Shown here: piece after piece, positions 1 to 13,399 of the stretch
Numbering within the stretch: the stretch's first letter is position 1
Layout: every line of letters begins with the position of its first letter
Assembly: GCA_017506865.1 (NCBI GenBank)
Contig: JAFCMP010000517.1
Coordinates: 372,001-436,000 of the forward strand
Direction: 5' to 3'
Source of the DNA: Tribonema minus
Taxonomy: Eukaryota; Sar; Xanthophyceae; Tribonematales; Tribonemataceae
DNA length: 64,000 nt
The notes under the pieces: model-generated
Databases searched by the model: none
Told to the model about the DNA's origin: nothing
What the model saw: the letters and a program-made list of their open reading frames with translations, nothing else
Translations under genes and position numbers: made by a program

Positions 1-3000
1 TTTTCTCAATCAAAAGTAGTACTTTCGAGCGCAATCAATAAAATGTTTAAACTCAGCTATTGAGTATTACTGTAACAAAAACTGTTGCTGCAGCAGTAGC
101 TTTAAGACTCAGTCACTCTGACAGTAACTGTTACTGTGAGCAAGCGAAAACGTGGCCCTGGACACTATCATATGGACACAAAGCAGGCGTGCCAACGGCC
201 GGGTGCATAGCGAGCTTGTACGGCAGAGCAACATTCAGAAACAGAGACCAGAATGTATGGTGTACAGCACTCACATTTAACAGGCCAGAGTTGGGGGCTT
301 CAAGTTGGTGCAGGAGGTTGCCTTGGGGGCAAGGGATGCTACTCCGGCGGCTGGGCTTGCCGCCTTGTCAACTTGAACTGTTGCAGTAGCTCCGCTATGT
401 AGGTGTGTGAGCCTAATTCAATGTTACAGTTACTGTAGAGGCTCTCCGAGATGACGCTCCACTAAAAGGAGAGTTCCAGCAATGTTCTGCTGTCGCTTCA
501 GGAACCGCCTTGTTAATAATATGCAGCTCCCATCTCAACTGTTACAGTACTATTGTACAGTTACTGTATACTTACTGACTTGCTAAATTTAATGCCCGGC
601 GGGTAGCCAGTATCATACTTCTTGAAGTAATGATTACAACTCGACTCATTGAGTATGACATGTTCTATAATTACAGCATTAGGCATATTATAGTATGTGT
701 CATCAAGTTTAAAATTTTACAATATAAATGAGATATATGGCAATTATATTAATGGTCATCATATGTTTTCCAGTTATTATTATATTGTACAAAATGCACT
801 ACGTATAAATTATCATTCATAAACACTGCGATAAAAACTGAGAGTCTCACAAACTTCAAGGATGTGGTCATAGATAATCACTGAATCAGATTCTGAATCA
901 ATGTGCCAAAAGTCAAACTTCTGACTCGGATTCACATGATGGTGTCTTGGAGCCTCAGGTCATCATAATCATTTAAATTAAGGCAGCCGCTACTCCAAGT
1001 GCCTTAAGTGCTGGGTTCACAGTAAGCATCATGATTGGTAAGGCACTGTTACAGTAGTGCCACGGTCCTCCAAGAGTCTGACCTAAGGCTTCAACTTGAA
1101 GTTGTGCCAAAGCTTACAATAGCCTATAACTGTTACACTCAGTGACACTGGCATTGCCAGTGACAGTCTGCAAGTCTTAGATTGCGAATGCTGCAGTCAT
1201 GACCATTGGCATGATGCATGCCTGCAGGTAAATAGAATTGCAGTTTGGTGAGTCACAACTGTTACAGACTCTGACTCGGAGTAGACGCGTTGCGCAGCAT
1301 ATATCAATTGTCAGCTTCTGAATCACCAAATTGAATTATTGCTTCAAGGTAGCAGCCGGACCGGGTCCTACTAGTACATGAACCATGGAAATTCAATTAT
1401 TATGTTACTGTAACACTACTACAGTAACTGCAACTGTGACAGTTAACTAGTGACAGACTGTGACAGTGCCGCAGTCACTGTGTCATAGTAGACGGTATCA
1501 TAATAGTTTCATCAAGTACTTGATAATTCTGAATCAGCAAGTCACCGAATAGTATCATGATACAGTAACTCAGTAATCATATGATTCTGAGTCACTGACA
1601 GTCCGCAGTAACGTATTACCTGGTCCAGTTGAAAATAGAGTTTTAAGACAATGCAAGTTGGTCACTGACAGGCTGTGACAGCCTGAGTGAGCTCAACTTT
1701 GAAACAAACTGGCCGCCGTGCGCCGCAGCTCAGGCTGCAGACTGACAGTGTCTCACTGACAGTGACAGTCACCGTGTGATAGCCTGAGTGTGACAGTGAC
1801 TGTGACTGTCACACTGTGCCACGTGCGCGACAGTATACTCACTGACAGACAAAATGATTGAATATATTATGTGCAGTGACAGTATACTCACTGACAGACA
1901 ATATGTGCAGTGACAGTACTACTCACTGACAGACATGTTGTAGTACTCATTCTCGTTTCAGCTGTTGCAGTCGTTACAGTAGTACAGTAACAGCCTGACT
2001 GAGTTACTGTAGTACCAGCGATCATCGACGATTTGTTTTTTTTTTCTTAACTTCTATGATAATCATAATGATTCACGAAACATCGTGCCTGTAGTACGAT
2101 TACACTTCTGAAAGGCTCGGCCTTAGAGTCAACTTGAATCAACTCGCAGGTGTTGGCGCTGCCAGTGGCGTGCAGCATCGATCAACCTGGGGCGTCTCTC
2201 GCACAAGCCTTCAACTTGAAGTTGGCGCAGAGGGCAGACCATGCATAAGATCAGACTGAGTGAATTTTGTGCTGCGCCTGCTGCTGCAGCTCGGCATGGC
2301 CGGCGGCATATGAGCGCGCCGCCTGCACCTGTCCGTAATTCAGAATCAGATATTATTGAATCAGATTACATAGTATGATAAGTATATACCTGACTCACTG
2401 ACAGTGACTGTCACTCTGTCTGCTGTTAAGAAGTTCATGGCGCCTTCAAGTCAACCGAGGCGGCCTGGCGCACGGACTTCGAGTCCACTGTGTGGCACCG
2501 AATTGAATGGCATCATGTACAGCCGCTGCGGCAATGCCGGCGCTGATGGCGGAGTTTCACGCGGACTCCGAGGTACAGCGCAGCACAATCTCATGGGAAG
2601 ACACCGTGATTTTTGATCATCTCTGCCGAACGCGATGAGGGGCAGCGGATTGCAGTGCTCAGCTTGGTCTGGCTTCCAAATCAGGAGCCGCTGCCATTAT
2701 GGCCGCGGCGGGGTACAGAGTAACTCCACTTACATGCCAGCAGCCCACAGCAAATTTCAAAGTGGGCCGTACGTACGTGGCAGCTAGCAATTTGAAATTA
2801 AATGCTCAGACTCCTCATGCATGCAAGGCAGGGCCTGGTGCACTTTTAAATTGGTGCCCTCATGCAAGACCTTACGTTGTTGGTCTTACTAAATAAACTG
2901 GGCCAATCACTGAGTGGCAGCTTCACATTTCGAAGCTGATTGGTAACGGATCAGCTTCAGGCTGTCTGTGAGCTTATAGCTATCAAAGTGAACTACTAGA

Positions 3001-3296
3001 CAACACACACACACAGGAACTTCAATTGAATGCCCAAATTATTTTTTCTGTTGATGGCTGCTTGAGCTGCAGATCTGTTCAGAACCTGTTCTGTTGTTTT
3101 GCACATGAGGGATCGTCACGCATGCCAGTATCGTTGATGCCGTTGTGTGTCAGATGAGCATGATGCTCGTGTTGCATGTGCAACAAGGCGTGTGCGTGTT
3201 GTTTGCACCATCATGATGATCATGATGCGGCAGCAAGAGCATAATATTATGCATATGTGTGACAGTTTGTGTTCATGGCATGATGCTTTCTAGTAG
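1..3296. other. Gene-free, satellite-like left end
   Basis: I see no convincing exon here. The sequence is AT-richer than the genes to the right. It is saturated with short related words: forms of ACTGTTACAGT and GTTACTGTAAC, CACTGACAGT, and the near-palindrome ACTTGAAGT (1094-1102 and 2214-2222). A short tandem repeat lies at 1829-1935. The reading frames present are short, lack splice-site support and mostly translate these repeated words, so I did not call them genes. Confidence 0.5.
1829..1935. repeat. Short tandem repeat, three copies
   Basis: The unit GACAGTATACTCACTGACAG followed by AC occurs at 1829-1850 and 1878-1899, and with one base inserted at 1912-1934. The copies are separated by spacers containing ATGTGCAGT. 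The sequence just upstream (1740-1820) is made of the same CACTGACAGTGACAGT words, so the array looks like the clearest part of a larger degenerate satellite. Confidence 0.75.
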
Positions 3297-3448
3297 GTCT
3301 GCGTCTTGCAACCCACGCAGACGGTCGCTGCGCGCAGCTGGGGCGCGCCCACCTTGCGGGACGCGCAGACGATCCTGCGCTGGATCGACGAATGCGACCA
3401 GCTGCTGCAGTCGGCGCTCGGACAAAGGGGCATTGCTACGCCTCGAAG
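3297..3448 (+). CDS. Isolated exon of an unidentified gene
   Basis: This is a 152-nt open stretch between a good acceptor (pyrimidines then TAGTAG) and a consensus donor (AAG|gtaagc). It starts in phase 0 and ends in phase 2. It reads as a helical, leucine-rich peptide containing LRDAQTILRWIDECDQLL. Base composition is markedly GC-richer than the flanks, as for the other exons in this window. I found no neighbouring + strand exon whose phase fits, so the rest of the gene is unresolved. No family is recognised. Confidence 0.45.
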
Positions 3449-4062
3449 GTAAGCATAATCAGCAAGGTGAGTGTGTGGAAGATAGTTGTCAATGAGCATA
3501 CTTTTGGTCAGGGCCTCGTGAGCGGGGTAAGCGGGGTGGCTGCTGCCGACCAGCAGCCTGATACCAAAAGCAAGTGCAGGGGGTTTGATGTGTGAATCAT
3601 CGATGACAATGTCATGTATTTCACTCAATGTCTTGAAACTTTGTGTCATGCTTGTATGCCAGCTGAGTCGATCAACTTGAAGAACTTGAGTTGTTGCCTG
3701 CAACAATGCTGGAGTCACTTGGTCGGTTGGCTTGAGATCGTGAACAATTATGTGAAACTCAATGTGACATTGGAAATTTTGCCCTGCATCCTCGACAGTG
3801 TCACTGTGAAGGCCACAAGGCGGAAACAGACCTCTCACCTTGCAATTGTCGGCCATGTTGATGCGCAACATGTATGTCGATGGTGCATCACATTTGCATG
3901 CGCTTCAAAAGAAGCCAGCAATACTAGCAGTGCACAGACAACTTTATCGCGATGCATGGAGCAACAGACAAACAAACCCCTGAAGACTTTCTGAGTTCAA
4001 TGGTGTGAACTTGACAGTGTCACTGCCGATCTGAAGACTGCCTGAGTTTATTAGCCAAGTTG

Positions 4063-7000
4063 TCACGGCCGATCATCATCGGGTCCCTTGATCTGCAGTG
4101 CGGCCGCAAGCAAAGGGTGCCCGGACAACTGGACGCTCTTGACCAGTTGTCGGCCCTCCAACACTTGCAGCGCGGCACCTTGTGCATCAATTGCAACACG
4201 GATGACGCACTTCTGGCAGTCTCTGTCTTCGAAGGGTCTTCCAGTGGACCACAGCGGAGCCTGGACTTGTTCACTTGCAGGCCTGCAAAGCTTGATACGA
4301 GAGCGCAGCAAGCAGCAGAAACGCGCAACTCGAAGTGAGCGGACACTGTGGCTTATGCAAAGTCGGTAGCACTGTGAGCCCGCCTGAGTGATCACCTCAT
4401 TCAGCGTGATGAAATGAGCGCTGTTTTGTTAGCAACAGTCAGGTTGCACTTGAAGCTACGTAATTGACATTGCAGTTTGTTTGAGATCTGTTTCAGATCA
4501 GTTATGTGTAGATCTTTTGCATGGCTGACTCAGCAACCCCGGGCTGAGCTGGAATGCCCAGGCTTGCTGTGGCTTTGTAATATCACGTCCTTTCCAGCAC
4601 ACAAGCACGCGTGCGTGACTTGTTGCTGCCATGGCACAAGGCTTAGCTCAGATTCCTCTGAAATACCCTGCAATAGCCGAAACCCCGGGGCCCCAGCTGC
4701 CCAAAATTTGGGACCTGAGAGTGTGTGAGAGTGTGCCGCATGTCATCTGGTGCAAGGTTTTGCAGTGTCTCAAGTGTTTGGTAAACGGCCCGTGGGATGA
4801 CTCAATCGCATGTAAGCAGATGCAATATTGATGTGCGGATGGGACGGACATCAGAAGCAGATGTTCTACTCAAATCAGACCCAGCGTCGCAGCAGCTGCT
4901 CTGGATCTTGCAATATGCCCTCGTCAGATTTGCCCATGTACTTGTCGTCTCGTTTGCAGCCAGACAAACTTGATGAGATGTTGCATAGCATTCAGTTCGG
5001 GGGAGGCTGCGCCTGACTGTCAGGCAAGAATGATCGTGCAATTCAGTTTGAAGTAAAGTGGAAGTGCCAAGCTCCAGCAGAACGCCACAGCAAAGTTTGC
5101 AGGCCAAGGTGGCGAATGTGTAGCTTTCTTGCTCCAACCAAGCAGGACACAATGACTGCTTCTTCGAGCATTCAGTGTATTTCGAAGCACCAGACAGGCC
5201 AAAGTGCCTGTTTGCCTTGTTGACCATCGTATGTGTGGCTGCCTCCTACATTTAGCTGTGTCCAGTCGCGCTGGCACCATGCAAATGCGCGCTGCAATAC
5301 TTCTAACTGTTAACATTCGAAGGTTTAACATAGAAGTATTTGACCTTGACCTGCGCAGTGAACTGACTCACAGCCTTGAAGCAGGTCTGCCTAATAGTAG
5401 AAGTATGACCTCTGCAAGCTCACGACAGCACCAGCTCGAGCCTTTTTCTTCATGTATTTTGTCACAATGTGCCGCCCGTCTTGTCTGATGAAGCGTCCAA
5501 GATGTATGATGCACTTGTTCAACATCAACATCAACACCGAGCGTCACCTGGTGCCTTGGGCCAGCACCACGCTGCCGTCGCGTTGCATGTGCAGGTGATG
5601 AGTCCTGAAGCAGTTGAAATTAAATAATGTAATTGACAGTGGTAAAAGTCAGTAGGTTAAAACACGTCAATGAACAGGGAACGCAGGTGCAAATCACTGG
5701 CATGAGTTTCAGTGCACCGCATCAACTTGAAGCTATAATATTGTACATGACCTGCATGCTGGCAGCACAGTCAAGCAGTGTTGAGTAGTGCCGCAGACAG
5801 ATGTAGTGGGCAATAAGGCAAATGTGACAGCTGCATTGGCACTGCTACTCAGAAACACTTGGCGTTGCTCATTCTGTAAAACCATATGAGGCAGCCTGAG
5901 GGAAAATGCAATGTTAACAAAGCTGAAGCATGGGGTGCGGTATATTGCTGCTTTTGAGCGTGCTCAACCAGATGATCTAAGGCACTTACATTGTGGTGCC
6001 CTGTGCAAGGCCTCCATAGTGCCTACTGGATTGAAATAATTCAGACTTGGGAATCAGCCAATTAAAACAATGAAATAAGCGAGGCGCCCAAATTCGGCAG
6101 AGAGCCTGTAAGCAGCGCAGCTGCGAGCACGGAGCGAGGTCTGGCCTTGCGTGTTGTAGAATAGCCACTACCGTCATTAAATTGTGGCAAAGGTGACATA
6201 ACAGGCCCTAATGTGGAGTGAGGTCAGAGGCAACATCATGGTATGACTTGAAGCAGCAGCAGCATTCACATAAATGCGGAGTTTGCTGGCATGAATCTTC
6301 ACATGTCAGGTTGTGGCATCAAGAGGGGGACCAAGCCAAACACAATTTGATTACGCATTGGTATGCTGTTGACCATAGAGCCACGCTGATTCAACGCTTA
6401 GCCCAGACCCAAGGCCTGGTCATTGACAAGCTGTGATCCTTCGTTGCAGCGGTGACCATCTGTGAACGATGAGGCGCGGCATACACGTATACAAATACTG
6501 CACATCTCATGTTGATTAGCGGAATTCTGAGTAGAACTTTAAATTGTACTTCTAGTGCTTTGATGCATCTTGCACACCCGTGCACCTTGCATGTGTGTGC
6601 AACCTTCAGGCTATCAACTGCAGTACAAAAAGGTCTCAAGTTTCAGCTCCTCGGTTTTGCAAAACTGATGGACGTACGCATGCCTGAGCTGCCATGCATC
6701 ATGCCCGCACTCCTGCTGCCGCGCATCAATTCAATGGCTTTGTGGAGTGGACGAAACACGCAACAAGACATCATGTGCTGTTCATGTGTCCTGTTCAGTA
6801 CAAGCGCAGGCCAGGTACTGTTCACGTGTACCTTCACGCGTACTTCACGTGTTCAGTTTCACGCTATCGCGTGCCGTGCGGGCCGCCGCCATCTCGTACA
6901 GCACAGCACAGTTGCGCATACGCCGTCTTGAGTGCATGCAAATACATGCCCATACATATCTATATTTTGAAGTTTATGTGTATATATATACTTCGAAGTA

Positions 7001-7252
7001 TATATATATATGCGGAGCGAGGATGGGCAGGCGCGCCTCGCCGATTCGCGCCCCCGCCTGATTGGCGTGGCCCAATATATTACAGGAACATGCATGTACA
7101 CACGCACACGCGCTAAATCACAACTTGAATGATAAGCATGGTGAAAACTTAGCCCCAGCGCAGCATATGCACCGCACGCTGCGGGGCTTACCTGCTGCTG
7201 ATCCACCTGCTGTTGCCGACCACCATGCCGGACCGCATGACTATCGGGTCCC
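4063..7252 (-). CDS. Unidentified minus-strand gene, last two visible exons
   Basis: The terminal exon is 4222-4063, encoding DCQKCVIRVAIDAQG and ending GPDDDRP-stop. An AATAAA polyadenylation signal follows shortly after the stop on the minus strand, supporting a real 3' end. A second short exon at 7252-7192 (acceptor TTCTCAG, donor CAG|gtaagc) encodes DPIVMRSGMVVGNSRWISS and ends in phase 2, which fits the phase-1 start of the terminal exon. Joining them across a ~3-kb intron is an inference, and other exons may lie between. The family is not recognised. The 4063-4222 region is also open on the + strand, but without matching splice phases. Confidence 0.4.
4400..7190. other. Intron or intergenic sequence
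   Basis: No supported exon was found. If the two exons of the minus-strand gene belong together, this is its intron. At 6955-7015 there is a TA-rich stretch with a palindromic ATACTTCGAAGTAT core inside alternating TATATA runs. Confidence 0.35.
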
Positions 7253-8340
7253 CTGAGAATGGCACTGCCACCAGCAGGTACCTTGTCAGGGCCAGCGCTG
7301 CCGCCACCGCGCAGGCAGAGCACACCTGACATTCGACAAGTGACAGAGGAGACAGCGTCAGCAGATGTCAGAGTCCACTTGTTGTGTCCACCTAATGCTG
7401 CGGCGACGCCAGCTCCTTCAAGCCTGCAGCGCAGCAACTTCATGCGCATACATGAACCGCGTCCAAATGCTACTGACGCTGCTGCACAAGCCGTACACAC
7501 CTGATATGGACACGTGGACGTCATGATATAGCATTGCTCAACGCCCAGGATTACTGCGTCAGGCTTGCCATAGAAAGCGCTGGCGAGCAATTCGCTTCTT
7601 TGGTCCGACTTGAGGTGCGTAATGACCTCTGGGCATTCGTGCACATGCGTTGCTGAGGGCATGCAGAGGTGCGCAGCCTGATGATACAGCATATGGTTAG
7701 TGTTTCCTTCTACGTCATCCAGCGTGTGGTTGACAGACGCAGCCGATTTCATAGCACGTATCAGGCGCGTTTTCAAAGCGTTTTTTCAAAGTTCATAGGA
7801 CATGCATTAAAGCTCATAGGGCATACATGCATTACACAACGGTCACTTCCACTGCTTGATAATCATAGCATACTGTACAGTAACTCTGTGTGTTTGCTCC
7901 TATTCACTTCATCGGGTTTGAATACGGCACCCGCAGTGTGGCAACGCCTCTCAGTCTCCTCTGCTGGCTTTGTTGGCGTGCGACACCGCATATGCGACGG
8001 GCTGCAGCTGGCCCTGACAACCATAAAAAAGCCTGCTGATCATGAACTTAAAACATGCACGCGCAATCTCCTGCTCATGACTGACAAAGGAGGTTTGCAG
8101 AGGGCCCTGATTGTTTGATCGTCAAGTGTCAGTTCAAGTGGGGGTTTCGGCCCAGCTTGAGATGGCAAGGCTCCACCAAGACCTTGGCACGGGGTGAGGG
8201 CCAGTATCATCAGATACTGCTACAGTGGTGTGCACTGGTGGGCACAAACCATAATAGTATCCAGGGTGTTTGATGCGACGCACTTGGTTCATTTCAAAGG
8301 AACAGCATGTCACCACTTGAGGTTAAAATTACAGGCTAGT

Positions 8341-11300
8341 TCACACCTGAACAATGCTGCACCATACAACAACTTTTACACCATCTGAACTGCACGCAAC
8401 TCGACACAATTCCTCGCAGTCGCAGGTGCCCCTGCCGACTACGGTAAATCGCAACAGGTGACGCGCCCTCACCATGGGCCAAACGCGCAGGAGCCCTCTG
8501 CTACGAACACCCTCCCTCGCCACCCCCCCCGCACCTCCCTTGGCGCTAGCAAGGGGGCTACTCTGCTGAGCAATGCCGTTCGCCGCTGCCGTTGCCGCCC
8601 CACAAGCTGCAGCATCCGGCGCCAGCGAACTGGCGGTTATGTGCGGCCCCGAGTAGGCCATCTTGAGCAGCACCTCCCCTGTCGGCGCGGGCGACAGCTT
8701 GTGGCTGAGCGCTACCCACGTGCCCTGTGCGTCCTCCGTGTCTTGCAGCACCACCAGGGCCTCGCCCAGCAGCTCGCTGCCGATGACCTGCGCTCAGCGC
8801 ACGCGCAATGCGGCGCACGTCAGCAACGACACCACTTGTGCGGAGTGAAGGCGCCTTGTGTGCTGTGTACGCGTGTGTCGTAGTGGGTGGTGAAGTTGGT
8901 CGCACTGGCTCAGCCCTAACCTAACCCTAGCCCTATGTAGGCGAACTCTGACCCCAGCATGAGACCCCAGCATGAGAGGTGCAAGAGTGAGGTGGCACAA
9001 TGGTATACGGGGATGAGTGCAAACACGCACTTTGCAGGCATCATACTTCATTGTACTATACGTGTATGCGAAGTGTACTGCAAGAACAGCCCAAGATGCG
9101 TAGAGCTACACGCTAACAGTACATCACCTGTGCGACTGTGGCGAGAGTTCGTTGCAAAGTTGAGCACAGTAGCACGTAGAGCCCACAGCACGCCAGTGCA
9201 AACATTCGGTCACTGGTGCTTGTATGGCACATGTCGTATTTAGCAGTGTGATTTGCCAAGGGCTTGCTCAGGCACTGCCACACACGTGAATCACACATGT
9301 GAATGCACGAATCACAGAAGTGGTCATCAGTGCTCGCATTACACATGCACCGACACACACGTATGCAGAAATGACGTGGACTGTGCAAGCATATGCATTG
9401 GCAATGCTGAAGGGGTAGGCATCAAGACAAGGACTGGCCTTTTTTTGGCTGAAAGAAGCGCGACACGGCACTAGCAAGCCGCAGCACAGCCTTCGGAGAT
9501 CTGCTCACTTTAAAACCATGTGACCAGAACGCTAGCACCACAACATGTCTACACGTACACTACAGTACAGAGCGCACTGCAGGCATCCTCCTGCTGCACG
9601 GCCTGCCCGCAAAATTGGTGCTGACAGAACAAATGCTTGTTTTTATGGGCAATCTGACGGTGGATGCGATTGAATGTTAGCAGTCATGAGTTCTGAGCAC
9701 TGATGAGTGTATGTGCACCCATTTGGAAGCGCGCCAGTGTCATGTGCCAACAGAACCGTGGAACCGCTGACACCAGCCAGCTCTCCCGAGGCAGCATGGG
9801 GAGCATTCTATTCCTGATGCGTCGCTGCGTAGGGATCGTCGTAACCCTAACGCAATGGAAAGTCGTGGTGCATATGCAGGATGTTGTGCTCGTTTGGCCA
9901 CAGTCACCAACTCATGAAAACAGGTACGGTACCTACCTACCCATGCGACAATGATACATCTTCACCATTTAACACTGCGCACCGTTGTGCCACATGCACT
10001 GGCCATGAGTCAATGCAAAACCCGCTGTCACCTTGCCCTCTTCGTAGAGCCGCAGCCTAATGGCGTTGCCCAGCTGCCCCTGCACTTCAAACAGGAAGGA
10101 CGTCCCCCAGAGGGGGGCGGTCGTGTCGCGCGCGCACGGCGTCTGGCGTGTGACGCTCCCCATGCTTGCTGTTACGTATGAGTTGAGGACGGGCCGCAGG
10201 TGTTTGCGCACGTTGCGCAGGCTCTGCAGCACACACGCGTCCGCGCTCATGTGGTGTATATATGTATGTATGTATATATATACATGGAAACGAGTCAAAG
10301 ATCGTAGAGCTGTAGGTGACAAGGTGTGGTTAGCCGCCCGCCTTCCCGTATGTACTTGAGAATGTGTAATGCGTGCGGCGCACGCTGAGCTGAAGTCGAT
10401 GGCCTGTTGAGCCGGTGCGCTCGCTGTAAGTGGTGAGATTGTGACATGAAGTTTCGTACTTGAAGCATTTCGTTGTATTTTAAACTGTCATTTGTAGTAC
10501 AACTGTACTTCACAAGTACTTGCTACAAGAAGTGGTAGAAGTACCTGCAATAGGATATGTACTAGTTGTGGGGATGCTTCCGTACACGGCGCCAACTGCG
10601 CAGATGCACACTGTCGGTGCATGACAAGACATCAATGTATGTCGACAGCTACGCAAGAGTTAAGCACAGTCTGGAGCAATTCTTATTTTGTGTAGTGGCA
10701 AGCTTTACGTGGGAGCCACAACACTATAGTCTCTCCAAGTTCGCGCTCTGATCCGTTGTGCAGTGCCGCATGGAAGCACTCTTACATTCTCACATCAAAG
10801 ACTAAAGTATATGTACCCCTCCCCTACCCTACCCTACGCCCCACACGCTCTGTGTGCTGCTCGAGTGTCTGCATCGCTGATATGTCATCCTGCACAGCGT
10901 AATATAAGCCGTTGAAAGCAACTTAGTACATAATTGTAGTTCTAGTTAGTAGTAACTTAGCACATAACTGTAGTGCACTTGAATCATGCACGAATAAGTG
11001 CTGCTTGCGTTGTGCACTAGAGTGTACGTTGCATGAAGAAGCTTGCGACGGCAAGAGGAAACAGCTCAAGCAGCTGCTCCTCAGGCCCCCAAACCCAAGA
11101 AGCAATCTGTTAGCAGTACAATGACTGGCTCACAGGTGTGCTTAGCTCTCACAAGTATCATGCCCGCCATTTGTATACTGCCGATGGCAAGGCTGTCAGG
11201 CCAAACTGGCTTTGGCAAAAGCAAGTCAGCTTTCGCCCGGTGGCGCATTCTCACTGGGCCATGGCGCAACGTCCCTTCCAAGCCAAAACAAAGAAAGCAC

Positions 11301-13370
11301 ATGTGCGCGTACTGTCAGAGTGTATGCATGTATGAATTGTAACATAAGTACTTCGAACTGACCACAAGTATACAGGCACTTGAACTTGAAGTCGCGTTAC
11401 CCAAAGTGCAAACAGCACACTCACCCTGGCTCTCAAGACTGTTACAGTGAATATGGGTGCAACACCGGCCAGCAGCGCCTGGTCTGCCTCCTCCTGCTCC
11501 CTGAGGCGCTGCGCAACTATGCGCTCTTGCAGCGGCCGCAGTGCCTATGCAACGTACAACAAGACATACGCAGCGCACATGCATTGACGTGGATGAGGTC
11601 ATGTCGATTGTGGCTTGTGCAGGGACCCTCTTTCATGGCCGGTATCACATGTTTTTGGGTGCGGTGACAAAGGCAGGTGCGTCAAGCTCGAGTCCGACAC
11701 GTGAGGTTCACAAAAGCTACTCACAATCATCATAGGTTGTCCACACCCTAAGTACAGTATCAATTAACCCACGCCTCGAATGCTTAAAGTTCAAGCTTTA
11801 CCTTGCACACAGAAGTCTTTTTGACTACTGTGGATATGGTGGTACTGTTTGACTCGTGGCCAATTGCTGCAGCAGCGGCGACCACGTTTATTGGTGGAAA
11901 GCACTTTGCGGCTCACCATCCCTTGTCACCTAGAGCTCTACGATCTTTTGATTCGTTTCCATTAATCTGTAAGGGCCCCCAGCAAATATGAAGTGTTTGT
12001 TGCAACACAGCACAGGTACAGGAGTTTGCTTCTTATCTAGCTAGCTAGCTAGCTAGTCTGGTACAAATCTGTTGTGAGCAGCGAGCATCACCACATTCGA
12101 TGCAAGAATTACAGCACCAACACAGGCTGCAAGAAGGAAAAGCGCCACTGTCGTGTGCGTGTCCTTCTCTGCAGGTCTCGTTTGGATATCTTCACAAGAC
12201 GTGACGCGCGGAGTTGAGGCAAGGATCTGGTCTATTCCCGAGCAGCGTCAGCCACACGTGCAGCCTTGACAGCGCGCGAGAGAGAGAGAGAGTAGATTCA
12301 CGAGGTGCCAGGGCGGGGCAGTGCAGTGCCAGGTGATGCTGCTCATCAACGCTCCGCTCGAGGAAGAATCTTCCAGGAACGGTCGCATGAGTGTATGGTG
12401 AGCGGTTGGCTGGCTGGCGCTGTTTCCGCTGCCGCCCAGTTCAATAGCTTGCTGACTCAGGCAAGCCGAGACAAATAGGCAAGAGATCTCAAAGTGATCT
12501 CGACCTTCCCTCAACAAAACTGTCATGTGCACAACTTCAACCTGACTGCTATAATAAAACAGTGCTCATCTCAACGACGACATGAACGGCGGCCTGCTAG
12601 TGGTGTGCATGCCTGCTGTTCTCTGAAACAATGTCGGTTCTCTGTATCAACGACCCTCGGGGCCGTGCCAACATTGAGGTCGTAGTCTATGCTGCTGGCT
12701 ATAATTTCAAAATGGCCGCAAAGTGCGGAAAAGCTACTCTGCAATGTCCACCAAGCTCGTCTGATACAGCTTCGGCGCGTGCTCACCCAAAGTACACTGT
12801 CCTGAGTGTATGGTCTGACACAACTTATGTCAGCTGCACCAGGAGTGATGAAGAGCCGTATCGAGATCCAGGTGTACTATTGGTGTTTTGTAGATGCAGC
12901 AATGTGTGCGATTTGATGCATGATCCTGCCACCATGACCAGCTGGATGCGACACTTGCCGCTGTATGCCATCAGGCACAGTAGCTGACGGTGACGTCTTT
13001 GAGGCTGTTGCCATTGAGTAACGGCGAATCAGGCTTCATCATTGAATGAAGCAGTTGACACCTACACCTTGTTCGACACTCAGTTGCATGAAAATTGTGC
13101 ATGTCACTGATGTAGACTCACCTCCGCACATCTCACGCAGACTCGCTGCGGAGCTGCGGGATCAAAACCAGGCCCCTCCTGCGGCGCTTGGACCACATCC
13201 TCTGCAGGCACACTGAGGCATTCGTAGCAGCACGCTCTGCAGTAGACGCCTCCGCAGTATCGGCAGTGAGTCTTATTGGATGCCGCGGGTTTGTTGGTGC
13301 CGAACTCGCGTAAGCAAACAGCGCACTCCCTCAGATTGGTGTCCAGCACCCACTTGCTGCTATTGCTCAT
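8341..13370 (-). CDS. FYVE zinc finger plus C2 domain protein
   Basis: Four phase-0 exons join cleanly: 13370-13122, 11544-11425, 10223-10032 and 8787-8341 (or ending at an ATG|gtgagg donor at 8473). Exon 1 holds a FYVE finger: WVLD, CAVC, the basic-type core THCRYCGG, CRAC, and RVCVRC near the end. Exon 2 is a charged helix (LQERIVAQRLREQEEADQAL) running into the first C2 strand, FTVTVLRAR. Exons 3 and 4 continue the C2 fold with SYVTASMG, RDTTAPLWGTSFLFEV, IRLRLYEEGK and GEVLLKMAYSG. FYVE domains bind phosphatidylinositol 3-phosphate on endosomes and C2 domains bind membranes, so a membrane-traffic role is inferred. The FYVE core lacks the usual double His. The start is the first ATG of the FYVE exon; upstream exons are possible. 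The Ala/Ser-rich C-terminal tail is uncertain. Confidence 0.7.
8914..8935. repeat. Interstitial telomere-like repeat
   Basis: Three imperfect CCCTAA units lie in the last intron of the FYVE-C2 gene, about 130 bp upstream of its final acceptor. A related CCCTACCCTA run is at 10815-10838. Confidence 0.6.
12032..12056. repeat. CTAG microsatellite
   Basis: Five to six perfect CTAG units, a self-complementary tetranucleotide, in the large first intron of the FYVE-C2 gene. A short AG run follows at about 12277-12292. Confidence 0.8.
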
Positions 13371-13399
13371 CAGGGGCAAACCGTGAGCGCTAGTTCCTA

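Noticed and set aside
6859-7776. 305-residue minus-strand frame
   Set aside because: It translates TATA-type microsatellite sequence (IYIYTSKYIYT) and mixes exon-like and repeat DNA; only the 61-nt piece at 7192-7252 has good splice sites.
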